Counted from the first letter of the stretch, positions 37,229 to 46,815 are shown. The stretch: DNA of 64,000 bases from Bacteroidota bacterium (GCA_013390605.1 JACAUB010000001.1:3303711-3367710), one strand, 5' to 3'. Notes: a model not told the origin generated them from the sequence alone. Translations and numbers: made by a program.

Positions 37229-39172
37229 TTATTTATTTGGCATATAAAACCAAATATTTTTATTTTTAACGTCCTGATTATAGAATCGTTTACCCTTAAA
37301 ATCTATTACAGCATCCTTAATTTTTGTTGAAACAATACAATTAATATTATCCATTGCCACAGGTATATTTTTTGTACCATTTAATACATTGATATGAATT
37401 GGATTAATTCCTTTTCCATAAAATTGACTAAACAAAGGATATTCCCAATCATCATCTCGCAATAAAATGCCTATATTTTTATAGTTCATTTTTAATACAC
37501 GCTCCATAATTACATTATATTCGCCAAATAGCTCGGGTCTGTTAACAAAATATTTTTTATATCTTATATCTGAAACAGAAATTCTGGCTGTATATTTATT
37601 TGATAAAAAAGGTCGTGACCAGTTGAATGATATAACAAGGCATGCATATAGAATAATAAAGGGAAGTATTTTATAGAGAATTTTATAGAACTTACCATTA
37701 ACACTTATTGCATAACAAACAATAGGTATCGATAACATAAATAATGGCGTATGAAGTCTTGAATGCCAGGGTTGCCACCTCAGATATAAGCAAAAAATCA
37801 TTGCTTGTAGCGATACCATTATTAAATACAGTACTATTTTGCTAAAACCAGTTTTGTTTTTAAATACGGCTATACTTATTAAAATAAAAGATAAAATTAT
37901 AAAATAAAAGTGAATTGGATTAGATGCATTATCTTCGTGATTAGGGATACTTGGCGAACCAGAATACTTTGTATCTAAAAACGTTGTAGCAGGATTATTA
38001 ACATCAACACCTGCAACTGAATGTAACATGTAAATCACCTTATTTGAAACGATGTTAATTGGAAAGGGGCCGATCTGAAGTCCTGCGTTTCTTGTTATAT
38101 TCGATAAAAACAATAAGGGTGTCATCTTTTCATTCGAATAACATTTTGATTCCGTTTTATCTACACCTAAAATATTTTTATTAAGATGGTAATTACGAAT
38201 ATAATATCCTGAGTTTATGCATATAAAAACAAGAGCTGTAACTAATGAATAACCTATATAAGTATAATTTTTTGTCTTATATAACTTAATAAAAACTTCA
38301 ATAGCAAAAATAAAAAGAATAGGAGCTATATATATATATGCAGTTCCTTTTGTTAAAGCTCCAAGCCCTATTGATATGCCTAAGAAAAAGTAGTTTTGAA
38401 AAAGTACCTCCTTAATTGATTTTACAGCAAAATAAATTGCAGTTAAGATAAAAAATGAAACAACGATATCATTTTGAGTACTGGATGCCTGTAAAATAGC
38501 TTCCGGAATAGTAACTGTTAAAACAACAGCTATGAGTTTATATTGACGACTTAATCCCAAAAGTTCAACTATTGAGACAATTGCAATTAATGAAAAACCT
38601 AAAAAGAAGAGCTGCACTGAATTAGAAAAATAATCGCCTCCATTCAAAATATTAAAGTGCATAATTACAAACTCCGAAAATGGGGGTTGATAAAGTTGTC
38701 TGGCTATAGGCGTTGGGTAATGTTCAATTGATTGATGACTAATCCAGTTTGTAATTCTTGCCATATGATAGCTCATTGAATCCCAATTATTCGGAGGATA
38801 TATAAGGCCTTGAATAAAAGTAAATATCAAAAGAGCAATGACTGAAAAGAATAAAGATTTCTCAAATTTGTTTAATCCAAGGAAGGCTTTCCTTATGTTG
38901 TGTATATGAATCGCAATAAAACTACTTAGTTCATCTCTTTTGAAATACAAAAAAAAGAAATTCATTAAGAAGATCCCAATCCAGGTCATCAAGATGAACC
39001 AAAAATTCAGTATATGAAAAAAACTGATAAACTCTGTAATAGAGACCAGTATTACTGAAAAAACAAGTACACTCCTAAGCAATACCTCTTTAACATTAAT
39101 CTTGCCGTTTGAGATAATGCCAATATTAAGAAATATCGAAAAGAAACAAATCAATAATATGACAATACTCAT
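37229..39172 (-). CDS. GT-C type membrane glycosyltransferase (PMT/ArnT-like)
   Basis: A 647-residue integral membrane protein with about 12 hydrophobic helices and a C-terminal periplasmic part of some 120 residues. The first large loop contains YPPNNWDSMSYHMARITNW at about residues 125-144, the acidic loop that GT-C enzymes of the family 39/ArnT type use for catalysis. Such proteins take a sugar from a polyprenyl phosphate donor on the periplasmic side. It is encoded 4 bases downstream of a polyprenyl-phosphate sugar synthase gene on the same strand, forming a donor-plus-transferase pair. Acceptor unknown. Confidence 0.78.
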   Translation of the reverse strand: MSIVILLICFFSIFLNIGIISNGKINVKEVLLRSVLVFSVILVSITEFISFFHILNFWFILMTWIGIFLMNFFFLYFKRDELSSFIAIHIHNIRKAFLGLNKFEKSLFFSVIALLIFTFIQGLIYPPNNWDSMSYHMARITNWISHQSIEHYPTPIARQLYQPPFSEFVIMHFNILNGGDYFSNSVQLFFLGFSLIAIVSIVELLGLSRQYKLIAVVLTVTIPEAILQASSTQNDIVVSFFILTAIYFAVKSIKEVLFQNYFFLGISIGLGALTKGTAYIYIAPILFIFAIEVFIKLYKTKNYTYIGYSLVTALVFICINSGYYIRNYHLNKNILGVDKTESKCYSNEKMTPLLFLSNITRNAGLQIGPFPINIVSNKVIYMLHSVAGVDVNNPATTFLDTKYSGSPSIPNHEDNASNPIHFYFIILSFILISIAVFKNKTGFSKIVLYLIMVSLQAMIFCLYLRWQPWHSRLHTPLFMLSIPIVCYAISVNGKFYKILYKILPFIILYACLVISFNWSRPFLSNKYTARISVSDIRYKKYFVNRPELFGEYNVIMERVLKMNYKNIGILLRDDDWEYPLFSQFYGKGINPIHINVLNGTKNIPVAMDNINCIVSTKIKDAVIDFKGKRFYNQDVKNKNIWFYMPNK

Positions 39173-39176
39173 AATT

Positions 39177-39902
39177 TTATTTTAGAAATCCATATTTAAT
39201 GATACAATAAAAAGCACGGAAGGCATCTCGCCAACCAATTTTCTTGCCTTCGTCATAAGTTCTTCCATAATATGAAATACCTACTTCATAAATACGAATT
39301 TTAGAAACTTTAGAAATTTTTGCTGTTACCTCAGGCTCAAATCCAAAACGATTTTCTTTTAATTTTATATTCTGAATAATATCTGTTCGGAATAACTTAT
39401 AACATGTTTCCATATCTGTTAAATTTAAGTTGGTGAACAGATTAGAAAAAGTTGTAAGAAATTTGTTACCAATTGTATGCCAAAAGAATAATATTCTATG
39501 AGGGTTCCCTCCCATAAATCGTGAACCGTAAACCACATCAGCAAAACCATTTACAACTGGTTTTAATAGGATGTTGTACTCATGTGGATCATACTCTAAG
39601 TCTGCGTCCTGAATAATCAAATAGTCACCAGTAGCTTTACTTATACCAGTATGCAATGCTGCACCTTTTCCTCTATTTATCTGATGTTTGAAATAACGAA
39701 TTTCAAGGGATGGATTATTTGCTATATAATTTTCTATAACATACTCAGTATCATCAGTAGAGCTATCATTGACAATAATAACTTCTTTTGAAATATTGCT
39801 AATTAAATCCACTTCTTTCACTTTGTCAAGAATGAATTGAATAGTCTTACTTTCATTATAAGCTGGGATGATAATTGACAACCTTTTTATATACATATTC
39901 AT
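39177..39902 (-). CDS. DPM1-like polyprenyl-phosphate sugar synthase
   Basis: A GT2 enzyme of about 241 residues without membrane segments, of the DPM1 type. Motifs are [65 protein letters not shown] (DxD site), [23 protein letters not shown] and [15 protein letters not shown], the signature set of dolichyl/undecaprenyl-phosphate mannose or glucose synthases. ATG at 39902 and 39896 are both possible starts; GTG at 39905 is a third. It would supply the lipid-linked sugar to the GT-C protein encoded next to it. Confidence 0.87.
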   Translation of the reverse strand: MNMYIKRLSIIIPAYNESKTIQFILDKVKEVDLISNISKEVIIVNDSSTDDTEYVIENYIANNPSLEIRYFKHQINRGKGAALHTGISKATGDYLIIQDADLEYDPHEYNILLKPVVNGFADVVYGSRFMGGNPHRILFFWHTIGNKFLTTFSNLFTNLNLTDMETCYKLFRTDIIQNIKLKENRFGFEPEVTAKISKVSKIRIYEVGISYYGRTYDEGKKIGWRDAFRAFYCIIKYGFLK

Positions 39903-40013
39903 CACTTTTTATTATATTCTTGCAACTGCAATAAAAAAGCAACCAGTTGCACTGTTACATTAATTAGCTAGCCTACTTATCGTAAGTAGTCTTATACAAT
40001 TAAGATTTCTTTG

Positions 40014-40021
40014 CAAAACTA
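40014..40021 (-). promoter_or_regulatory. possible -7 box for the minus-strand pair
   Basis: Read on the - strand, 40021-40014 is TAGTTTTG, an exact TAnnTTTG box about 110 bases before the DPM1-like gene. No matching TTTG lies 19-21 bases upstream, so the call is weak. Confidence 0.3.
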
Positions 40022-40361
40022 AATACTTAATTTTAAAAAAGAAACTATTCCTAGACAATATTCCCAAAAGGCAATTGGAAGCAAATCAAAATTTAATAGA
40101 TATGAGGTACTTGAATCCATTCAAAATGAACTATTGTTTCAAAGAACGAATATGATAAAGAGACATCAGATATCTATAATTTTGCGTCCCTAATTAATAT
40201 ATGTTTTTTGCAATAAGGAGTTTCTTTTTTCGATAATCGCCTTCATTAAACAATGATAGACTTTCTTACAAGTACTCCCTCATTACCCAATATGTAAAAA
40301 AACTAATGAAATAAGAAGTTCTTTTTACTTTCATTAATCACATTATAATTTTTAAAAAAAA

Positions 40362-40393
40362 TTTGCATTCATAAAACAAATCGAGTAGTTTTG
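40362..40393 (+). promoter_or_regulatory. Bacteroidota promoter A, upstream of the UDP-sugar dehydrogenase
   Basis: TTTG at 40362-40365 and TAGTTTTG at 40386-40393 with 20 bases between, an exact match to the phylum consensus. The -7 box sits in the dyad-like GAGTAgttttgTTACTC. The dehydrogenase starts 307 bases downstream, so the leader is long. The remainder of the 39906-40700 gap holds a small palindrome (CTACTTA/TAAGTAG, 39973-39989) and no gene. Confidence 0.78.
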
Positions 40394-40434
40394 TTACTCA
40401 ATATACAAAAAATAAACATCAGTTACAATTATTT

Positions 40435-40460
40435 TTGTGACTGAAAAGGCGAAGCTATAC
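40435..40460 (+). promoter_or_regulatory. conserved leader element, copy A
   Basis: 26 bases identical to 62200-62225 (core TGAAAAGGCGAAGCTATAC). In both places the element begins at the same distance from the -7 box: 43 bases separate TAnnTTTG from the GTGACTG within it, although the DNA in between has diverged. Here no regulator gene follows, so the element is conserved as leader sequence and not as coding sequence. Its position early in the untranslated leader is like that of ops/JUMPstart-type elements; this is inference. Confidence 0.65.
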
Positions 40461-40700
40461 TTACTCTTAACTTATTAACAAACAAGACTCTCACAAGTTT
40501 TACCATTTACGGATTACTGTTTAATAAAATTTCACAAATCTAGATTAGTGCACAATAGTCCCAAGAAACTGTTATTTAATTTCTTAGTTCAATGCCTAAT
40601 TCTTTGATCAATAAAAAAACTTTGGGAAAATAATAATCCAACTTATATCTTCATTTAAAGAATACCACGACAAATAACATTTGTGTATATAAAAAAGACA

Positions 40701-41957
40701 ATGAAAGAAACAAAGATCGGTATTATCGGCCTAGGCTATGTAGGTCTTCCATTAGCCGTAGAATTTGGGAAAATACTTCCAACAGTTGGCTTTGATGTCA
40801 ATGCTGCCCGAATAGCAGAACTCAAAGGTGGCAACGACCATACGCTGGAAACAACAAAAGAAGACATCTGCGCAGCGACACAACTAAGTTATACTACGAA
40901 TCTAGACGATTTAAGACCCTGCAATGTCTATATAGTATCAGTACCTACTCCTGTAGACAAACACAAACGGCCTGACCTAACGCCCTTAATAAAAGCCTCT
41001 GAAACCGTAGGCAAAGTAATAAAAGAAGGCGACATCGTTATTTACGAATCTACGGTCTATCCAGGAGCTACTGAGGAAGATTGTGTACCCGTCCTCGAGG
41101 AACAGAGTGGACTTACCTTTAATAAAGATTTTTTCTGTGGGTTTTCGCCAGAGAGAATTAACCCCGGAGATAAAGTACATACACTCACCACCATTCGTAA
41201 GATCACATCAGGCTCTACTCCAGATGTAGCTGAATTTATAGATCAACTTTACAACCGAATCTTAAAGAACGGCACTTTCAAAGCATCATCCATCAGAGTT
41301 GCTGAAGCTGCTAAAGTAATCGAAAATTCGCAACGCGATATCAATATCGCTTTCGTGAACGAGTTAGCACTCATCTTTGAGCGCATGGGCATTGATACAA
41401 ATGAGGTACTTGATGCAGCCTGCAGCAAATGGAACTTCCTGAATTTCCGTCCAGGGCTAGTCGGAGGTCACTGCATCGGTATTGACCCCTACTATCTTAC
41501 CCACAAAGCTCAAGAGCTAGGCTACCACCCAGAAATCATTCTGGCTGGAAGAAGGCTAAACGACAATATGGGCTTTTATGTAGCAAAGCAGATCATTAAG
41601 CTCATGATCCAAAAAGGACAACAGATAGCTGGGGCCCGTGTACTCATGCTCGGTATCACCTTTAAAGAAAACTGCCCTGATATTCGGAACTCAAGAGCTA
41701 TTGACGTAGTGACAGAGCTCACTGACTTTGGCTGCAAGGTAGAAGTTTACGATCCTTGGGCTAGTCCAGAAGAAGTAAAAGCTGAATATGATATAACCCT
41801 CACTCCTATTTTAGCTGAAAGTTATGATGCTATCGTATTAGCGGTATCACATGAGCAGTTCAAAACAATGAATATTAAAGCACTATGCAACAAACATGGT
41901 GTCCTCTTTGATATCAAAGGATTGTTACCAAAAGATATTGTGGATGGTAGACTATAA
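40701..41957 (+). CDS. tviB: UDP-HexNAc 6-dehydrogenase, TviB/WbpO-like
   Basis: A 418-residue nucleotide-sugar dehydrogenase that oxidises C6 of a UDP-HexNAc twice to give the uronic acid. The NAD loop is IGIIGLGYVGLPLA at residues 6-19, ESTVYPGATEE follows near 115, and the catalytic Cys is in VGGHCIGIDPYYL near residue 258. The SVPTPVDKHKRPDLTPL block and overall pattern fit TviB/WbpO more than WecC, so UDP-GlcNAcA or UDP-GalNAcA is the likely product. ATG 40701 is preferred over GTG 40683. The gene is distinctly richer in GC than its neighbours. It appears monocistronic between promoter A and a terminator. Confidence 0.9.
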   Translation: MKETKIGIIGLGYVGLPLAVEFGKILPTVGFDVNAARIAELKGGNDHTLETTKEDICAATQLSYTTNLDDLRPCNVYIVSVPTPVDKHKRPDLTPLIKASETVGKVIKEGDIVIYESTVYPGATEEDCVPVLEEQSGLTFNKDFFCGFSPERINPGDKVHTLTTIRKITSGSTPDVAEFIDQLYNRILKNGTFKASSIRVAEAAKVIENSQRDINIAFVNELALIFERMGIDTNEVLDAACSKWNFLNFRPGLVGGHCIGIDPYYLTHKAQELGYHPEIILAGRRLNDNMGFYVAKQIIKLMIQKGQQIAGARVLMLGITFKENCPDIRNSRAIDVVTELTDFGCKVEVYDPWASPEEVKAEYDITLTPILAESYDAIVLAVSHEQFKTMNIKALCNKHGVLFDIKGLLPKDIVDGRL

Positions 41958-42161
41958 TTTGTAATTATCCAAATCAACTATTTGACTGGTTACTTGAGCT
42001 TGTCAGTATTCATTGAAATACTAATGTCTACTCAGAAAATCAAAGCAATAAATTTCAATTCCCTTTATTTATGTAATATTTTAATATCAATATAAAAAAT
42101 TGTAGTTATTGATTTCTACCATCTTCAACTACAATTTATTAAAACTAAAAAAATTAAAGTT

Positions 42162-42196
42162 AAATAGCTCTGTTTATATTGGAAACAGAGCTATTT
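42162..42196. terminator. 14-bp perfect hairpin, bidirectional terminator
   Basis: AAATAGCTCTGTTT (42162-42175) and AAACAGAGCTATTT (42183-42196) pair exactly over a 7-base loop. The upstream side is A-rich, giving a T-rich tail on the - strand. It follows the dehydrogenase gene within the 368-base gap. Confidence 0.6.
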
Positions 42197-42238
42197 GTAA
42201 GAAAATTTCAAACGTATTTCATCTAAAATCAGACAAAA

Positions 42239-42246
42239 TATGTTTG
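42239..42246 (+). promoter_or_regulatory. possible -7 box for the lipid-linked sugar unit
   Basis: TATGTTTG matches TAnnTTTG 79 bases before the GT2 gene at 42326 and just after the preceding terminator. Upstream there is only TTTC at 42217-42220, so the -33 box is poor. Confidence 0.35.
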
Positions 42247-42325
42247 AAAAATAAAAAAAACATAAATACTGATTAAATTAAAGATTAATCAGTTCTTTAG
42301 AATAATTGTTAAAATCTAAAAGAGA

Positions 42326-43255
42326 ATGTCAATACACATAAGCGTTGTAACACCGGTATATGGCTGTGGAACAACATTGATAGAATTATATCTTAGGTTA
42401 AAACAAACATTAGAAAGAATAACCGATGATTTTGAAATAATACTGGTAAATGATGCAAGTCCGGATGGCGCATGGAAAACGATTTTAGAACTAGGAGAAA
42501 AGGATAAAAGAGTAAAAGGTATTAACTTTACCCGCAATTTTGGACAACATTATGCAATTGCGGCAGGACTAAATCATGCTACAGGTGATTGGTGTGTGGT
42601 AATGGATTGTGATTTGCAAGATCAACCTGAGGAGATTGAAAAGCTTTACAAAAAGGCTTTAGAAGGACATGAAATAGTTTTTGGGATGAGACATGAAAGA
42701 AAAGATACATTCATAAAGAAACTTGGATCCCTAATATTTTTAAAAGTCTATAATCTTTTTGTTGACTTTAAACTAACAGATACCAAAAGTGCTAACTTCA
42801 GCATTATTAGCAATAAGGTTCTTCAATCGTATAAGGCAATAGAAGAACAGTATAAAACATATGATCTCATAATCCGCTGGTTGGGGTATGAAATAGAAAA
42901 TGTAGACATTGAACATTGTAAAAGGCCTGTAGGTAAATCTTCATACAATTTTAGCAAATCGGTTTCGCATGCAATCAATAGTATTGTATCGCAATCAAAC
43001 AGACCATTGTTAATGTCAATTAAGCTAGGTTTCATTATGGCAACTACTTCATTTTTGATAGGAATTTATTTTATAATTGAACATATATTTTTTCTAATCA
43101 CTGTTGAGGGCTGGACAAGCACAATGGTAAGTCTGTTTTTTGTTTCAGGGTTGCTCTTTGCAAATCTTGGTCTATTAGGATTGTATATAGGGAAAATATT
43201 TGATGAAACAAAAAAACGTCCCTCGTACCTTATCAGCGATAAAATTAATCTATAA
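42326..43255 (+). CDS. GtrB/ArnC-like polyprenyl-phosphate glycosyltransferase
   Basis: A 309-residue family 2 enzyme with C-terminal membrane anchor. It has HISVVTPVYGCGTTLIELY, IILVNDASPDGAW, FTRNFGQHYAIAAGL, VMDCDLQDQPEEI (DxD), IIRWLGYEIENVDI and GKSSYNFSK, then two hydrophobic helices at about 230-252 and 262-292. It should place a sugar on undecaprenyl phosphate at the cytoplasmic side. It is very similar in layout to the GT2 at 44879, so the region contains two such enzymes. Between them lie a MITE-like element and an ATP-grasp gene. Confidence 0.88.
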   Translation: MSIHISVVTPVYGCGTTLIELYLRLKQTLERITDDFEIILVNDASPDGAWKTILELGEKDKRVKGINFTRNFGQHYAIAAGLNHATGDWCVVMDCDLQDQPEEIEKLYKKALEGHEIVFGMRHERKDTFIKKLGSLIFLKVYNLFVDFKLTDTKSANFSIISNKVLQSYKAIEEQYKTYDLIIRWLGYEIENVDIEHCKRPVGKSSYNFSKSVSHAINSIVSQSNRPLLMSIKLGFIMATTSFLIGIYFIIEHIFFLITVEGWTSTMVSLFFVSGLLFANLGLLGLYIGKIFDETKKRPSYLISDKINL

Positions 43256-43370
43256 TATTCTGAGTTAGATATTCTATATCGCATAGAATTTTCAAAAAGC
43301 TTAAAAGTAGAAACAAATATTTCTACTAAAAATTTTGCAATTGGTTAATGCAAAATTTCTTTTATCGAAT

Positions 43371-43492
43371 ACCCGTTGAATGAATTAATTTGAAATATGA
43401 TCAAAACTAATTGATTAGGATTTCAAGCCGTAGGAATCAAACATGTTAAGTATTTGATAATCTATCAGTCGAAATTTAATTCACCCAAGGCG
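43371..43492. mobile_element. MITE-like inverted-repeat element, copy 2
   Basis: A 122-bp element homologous to 17930-18037 along both ends and in the interior (GATCAAAACTAATT near the left, TATTTGATAATCTAT near the right), with about 14 extra bases in the centre. Ends are ACCCGTTGAATGAATTAATT and AATTTAATTCACCCAAGGCG. Flanks TTTATCGAAT (43361-43370) and TTTATCTAAT (43493-43502) differ by one base and look like an aged target duplication. The rest of the 43256-43772 gap shows no gene. Confidence 0.75.
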
Positions 43493-43772
43493 TTTATCTA
43501 ATTTATATTTTCAAAAAAGTTGGTGAGCTAAAATTAAATAGATTCCAATGTCCTCTAATAAACCACTACTGCATCTTCTAAAATCTGCCAAAACATTATT
43601 TCTACTTAGTTATTATCGAGACATTCTATTTATATACAAAATACTCTTTAATTCTCACAAATAATACTATAAAATTTAGTCTAACTCATTACACGTTATT
43701 ACTAGTAATAACGTCATAAGCTATTAGCATATTATTTATTAACTTAGAATTATTGTAATTTCAAATTTCCAT

Positions 43773-44882
43773 ATGAAAAAGATTGCAATTATTGGAGCGA
43801 GCTATTTACAACTACCACTTGTAAAAAAAGCAAAAGAGATGGGGATTGAAACACACTGTTTTGCATGGGAAAAAGGAGCTGTTTGTAAAGATGTTGCTGA
43901 TTTTTTTTATCCAATATCAATTATTGATAAAGAACTTATTCTTAAAGAGTGTAAAAAAATAAATATTAATGGTATTACATCAATTGCTTCAGATGCAGCA
44001 GTTAGTACAATTTGTTATGTTGCTCAAGAAATGGGATTATCTTCAAATAATTATAAGGATGCGTTGGTAGTAACCAACAAGTATCTCATGAGGAAATGCT
44101 TTGAGGAACACAAAGTCAATTCACCATTATTTAGAATAGCAGAAGAAAATATTGCAACAGATCAATTTCGTTATCCTCTTATAATAAAGCCAACAGATCG
44201 ATCTGGAAGCCTTGGTGTTATGAAAATAGATAACGAAAATGAATTAAACGAAGCTGTAACCCGCGCAAAAAAAGAATCCTTTTCAAAACAAGCGATAATC
44301 GAAGAATATATCACGGGCTCGGAAGTAAGTGTTGAAACAATTTCTTGGCAAGGGAGACATTTTATTTTAGCAATTACAGATAAGGTTACTACTGAAAAGC
44401 CTTATTTTGTCGAATTGGAACATCATCAACCAAGTAAAAAAAGTAAATATATACTTGAAAAGGTTAAATCAGAAACATCAAAAGCACTATCGGCTTTAAA
44501 TATAAATTATGGAGCAAGCCATGCCGAATTCAAGATAACCCCAGAAGGTGAGATTTTCATAATTGAAGTAGGAGCTCGAATGGGAGGTGATTTTATAGGC
44601 TCTGATTTAGTACAACTTTCTACAGGATATGATTTTTTAAAAGGAGTTATTGAATGTTCTTTGGGTTATTTTGAAGAGCCGGTGTTTAAAGAAAAAAAAT
44701 ATTCTGGAGTGTACTTTTTATGTGAAGAAACAAAACGACTACTTCCAATTATACAAAATAGCAGCAATTACAAAGAAATAGTTTCAGCTAAGATTACTGA
44801 TCTAAACTTGCGTACAATTCAGTGTAGTGCCGATAGAAGTGGCTATTTTCTTTATCAAGGAGAAAAACGATTTGAAATATGA
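43773..44882 (+). CDS. ATP-grasp ligase (carbamoyl-phosphate-synthase/PurK-like)
   Basis: A 369-residue ATP-grasp enzyme. The N-terminal domain is KKIAIIGASYLQLPLVKKAKEMG, a Rossmann-like pre-grasp fold. ATP binding is seen in YPLIIKPTDRSGSLGVMKI and IIEEYITGSEVSVETIS, and the magnesium site in HAEFKITPEGEIFIIEVGARMGGDFIGS, whose final block is the canonical E-x-(G/N)-A-R. These enzymes activate a carboxylate as acyl phosphate and join it to an amine. It overlaps the next gene by 4 bases, tying it to an ArnC-like transferase, so it may modify the sugar before or after loading on the lipid, for example by adding an amino acid. Confidence 0.8.
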   Translation: MKKIAIIGASYLQLPLVKKAKEMGIETHCFAWEKGAVCKDVADFFYPISIIDKELILKECKKININGITSIASDAAVSTICYVAQEMGLSSNNYKDALVVTNKYLMRKCFEEHKVNSPLFRIAEENIATDQFRYPLIIKPTDRSGSLGVMKIDNENELNEAVTRAKKESFSKQAIIEEYITGSEVSVETISWQGRHFILAITDKVTTEKPYFVELEHHQPSKKSKYILEKVKSETSKALSALNINYGASHAEFKITPEGEIFIIEVGARMGGDFIGSDLVQLSTGYDFLKGVIECSLGYFEEPVFKEKKYSGVYFLCEETKRLLPIIQNSSNYKEIVSAKITDLNLRTIQCSADRSGYFLYQGEKRFEI

Positions 44883-45823
44883 AGAAAGTTCATTTATCCA
44901 TTGTATCGCCGGTATACAAAGCTGAGAATATTGTAGAAGAACTCGTAAAAGAGATTATTCAGAACGTTTCAAAAATAACTGAAGATTTTGAGATAATATT
45001 GATAAATGATGACTCACCAGATAACTCCTGGGAAAAAATACAAGAGGCATGTATCAAGGACCCAAGAGTAAAAGGAATAAAATTAAGTCGCAATTTCGGC
45101 CAACATTATGCAATCTCAGCCGGTTTTAAATATGCGAATGGTAAATGGATTATTCTTATGGATTGTGACTTACAAGATAGGCCTGACGAAATACCTAATT
45201 TGTATAAAAAAGCTCAAGAAGGATACCACATAGTTTATACACGTAGACAAAAAAGACAAGATAGCTTTTTTAAAAAATTATCGTCAACATTATTTCATAA
45301 TGTTTTCTCCTACCTAAGTGGAAGTAAATCAGATAAAAATTTAGCAAATTTTGGAATATACAATCGTATTGTTATTAATGAATTTAACAAAGTAGGCGAT
45401 TATTATCGATCTTTTTTTACAATCATGAATTCGCTTGGTTTTAGAAAATGTTTAATTGACGTACCTCACTCTGAAAGATTCGAAGGCAAATCTTCATACA
45501 CTTTTTCTAAACTATTAAAATTATCTTTCGACATCATTTTATCTAATACAAACAAACCCTTAATTCTTACGGTTAAATTAGGTATTTTTATGTCGACAAT
45601 GTCAATATTTTTTGCATTCTACAATTTAATTTTATATTTAACAGGACATGTTAATGTTCCGGGATTTACTAACACCATAATTTCTATTTGGCTAGTAGGT
45701 GGTCTGAATATCTTCATATTAGGTGTCGTTGGACTTTACGTAAGCAGAATTTTCGATCAGGTAAAGGGTCGTCCAATATTCATTATTGAGGAACTCATAA
45801 ACATAAATGACAAAATCGTATGA
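44879..45823 (+). CDS. ArnC/GtrB-like polyprenyl-phosphate glycosyltransferase
   Basis: A 314-residue GT2 enzyme with the features of ArnC: LSIVSPVYKAENIVEELV, IILINDDSPDNSWE, LSRNFGQHYAISAGF, LMDCDLQDRPDEI, GKSSYTFSKLLKLS and two C-terminal helices at about 236-260 and 270-295. ArnC loads a (formyl)amino sugar onto undecaprenyl phosphate. The genes after it encode an NDP-sugar epimerase and two EmrE-like proteins resembling ArnE/ArnF, the flippase for that type of donor, so the parallel with the Arn system extends beyond one gene. The start overlaps the ATP-grasp stop (ATGA). Confidence 0.88.
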   Translation: MKKVHLSIVSPVYKAENIVEELVKEIIQNVSKITEDFEIILINDDSPDNSWEKIQEACIKDPRVKGIKLSRNFGQHYAISAGFKYANGKWIILMDCDLQDRPDEIPNLYKKAQEGYHIVYTRRQKRQDSFFKKLSSTLFHNVFSYLSGSKSDKNLANFGIYNRIVINEFNKVGDYYRSFFTIMNSLGFRKCLIDVPHSERFEGKSSYTFSKLLKLSFDIILSNTNKPLILTVKLGIFMSTMSIFFAFYNLILYLTGHVNVPGFTNTIISIWLVGGLNIFILGVVGLYVSRIFDQVKGRPIFIIEELININDKIV

Positions 45824-46815
45824 AAACAAAAACAATAATCCTTTTTGGAGCAACAGGAACTGTGGGGGGGTATACAGCCTTAGAACTAATTGCCGCTGGT
45901 TATAATGTGATCGCAGTTGGTCATCGAAAATCTGATAATGGATTTTTTAAAGAAATGGGAGCCGTCTACTATTCAGTAGACATTACAAAAAAAGAAGATT
46001 TTAAAAAATTACCTGAGCATAATATTTTTGCTGTTATACATTTTGCTGGAAGTATGCCAGCAAGAATGGAAACTTATAATCCCCAAGAGTATATTGACAC
46101 AATAGTTTCAGGAACTCTAAATATATTAGACTATACGCAATCGGTATCTGCTGATAGGATTATTTTTTCGCAATCGATATCTGATGTTGCTTATGCTTGT
46201 GGCACTACCAACCCAATTCCTTCAGACATAATAAGTAAATTTCCTTTAAACGATGATCATTCCGTATATTCCATTTGTAAAAACACTGCTGTAAATTTTA
46301 TAGAACACTATTATCATAAATATGGAATAAAAAGATTTATCCTCAGACTTCCTAATATCTACTTATATCACCCAAATCCTTTTTATTATGTCGATGGGAT
46401 AAAGAAATGGCAATCATATCGGTTGTTAATAGAAAAAGCTCGCAAAGGTGAAACAATAGAAATATGGGGCGATCCTACCTGCAAAAGAGATATCATTTAT
46501 ATAAAAGATTTCACGCAAATTGTCCTTAAATCGCTTACGGCAAATGTTGATGGTGGGATGTATAATGCTGGAACAGGAATAGAGGTTTCATTAGAAGAAC
46601 AAATAAAAGGGATTGTCGAAGTTTTTACTGAAGATAAGCGTTCTGATATCATCTATAAAAAAGATAAACCTGATTCCCCTCAATATATTTTTGATATATC
46701 AAAAACGATGAAGGAACTAAACTATATCCCTAAATTCGACTATATGGCTTATTTACTAGATATGAAAGATGAAATGACTAAACAACGCTTTTCTAAATTA
46801 TGGGGAAAAGAATAA
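45820..46815 (+). CDS. NAD-dependent sugar epimerase/dehydratase (extended SDR)
   Basis: A 331-residue extended SDR. The cofactor loop is IILFGATGTVGGYTALELI near residue 5-23. AVIHFAGSMPARM, SQSISDVAY and the active-site pair in HSVYSICKNTAVNFIEHYY (YxxxK) follow, then LRLPNIYLYHPN, RDIIYIKDF and YNAGTGIEVSLEEQI, all typical of GalE/RmlB-like proteins. The substrate is an NDP-sugar or possibly a lipid-linked sugar; epimerisation or 4-keto reduction are both possible. It overlaps genes on both sides (4 and 16 bases), which puts it firmly in the ArnC-like/flippase operon. Confidence 0.85.
   Translation: MKTKTIILFGATGTVGGYTALELIAAGYNVIAVGHRKSDNGFFKEMGAVYYSVDITKKEDFKKLPEHNIFAVIHFAGSMPARMETYNPQEYIDTIVSGTLNILDYTQSVSADRIIFSQSISDVAYACGTTNPIPSDIISKFPLNDDHSVYSICKNTAVNFIEHYYHKYGIKRFILRLPNIYLYHPNPFYYVDGIKKWQSYRLLIEKARKGETIEIWGDPTCKRDIIYIKDFTQIVLKSLTANVDGGMYNAGTGIEVSLEEQIKGIVEVFTEDKRSDIIYKKDKPDSPQYIFDISKTMKELNYIPKFDYMAYLLDMKDEMTKQRFSKLWGKE

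Noticed and set aside
40177..40184. TAATTTTG as a further promoter upstream of the dehydrogenase
   Set aside because: No -33 box at the right distance and more than 500 bases from the gene; promoter A is complete and closer.
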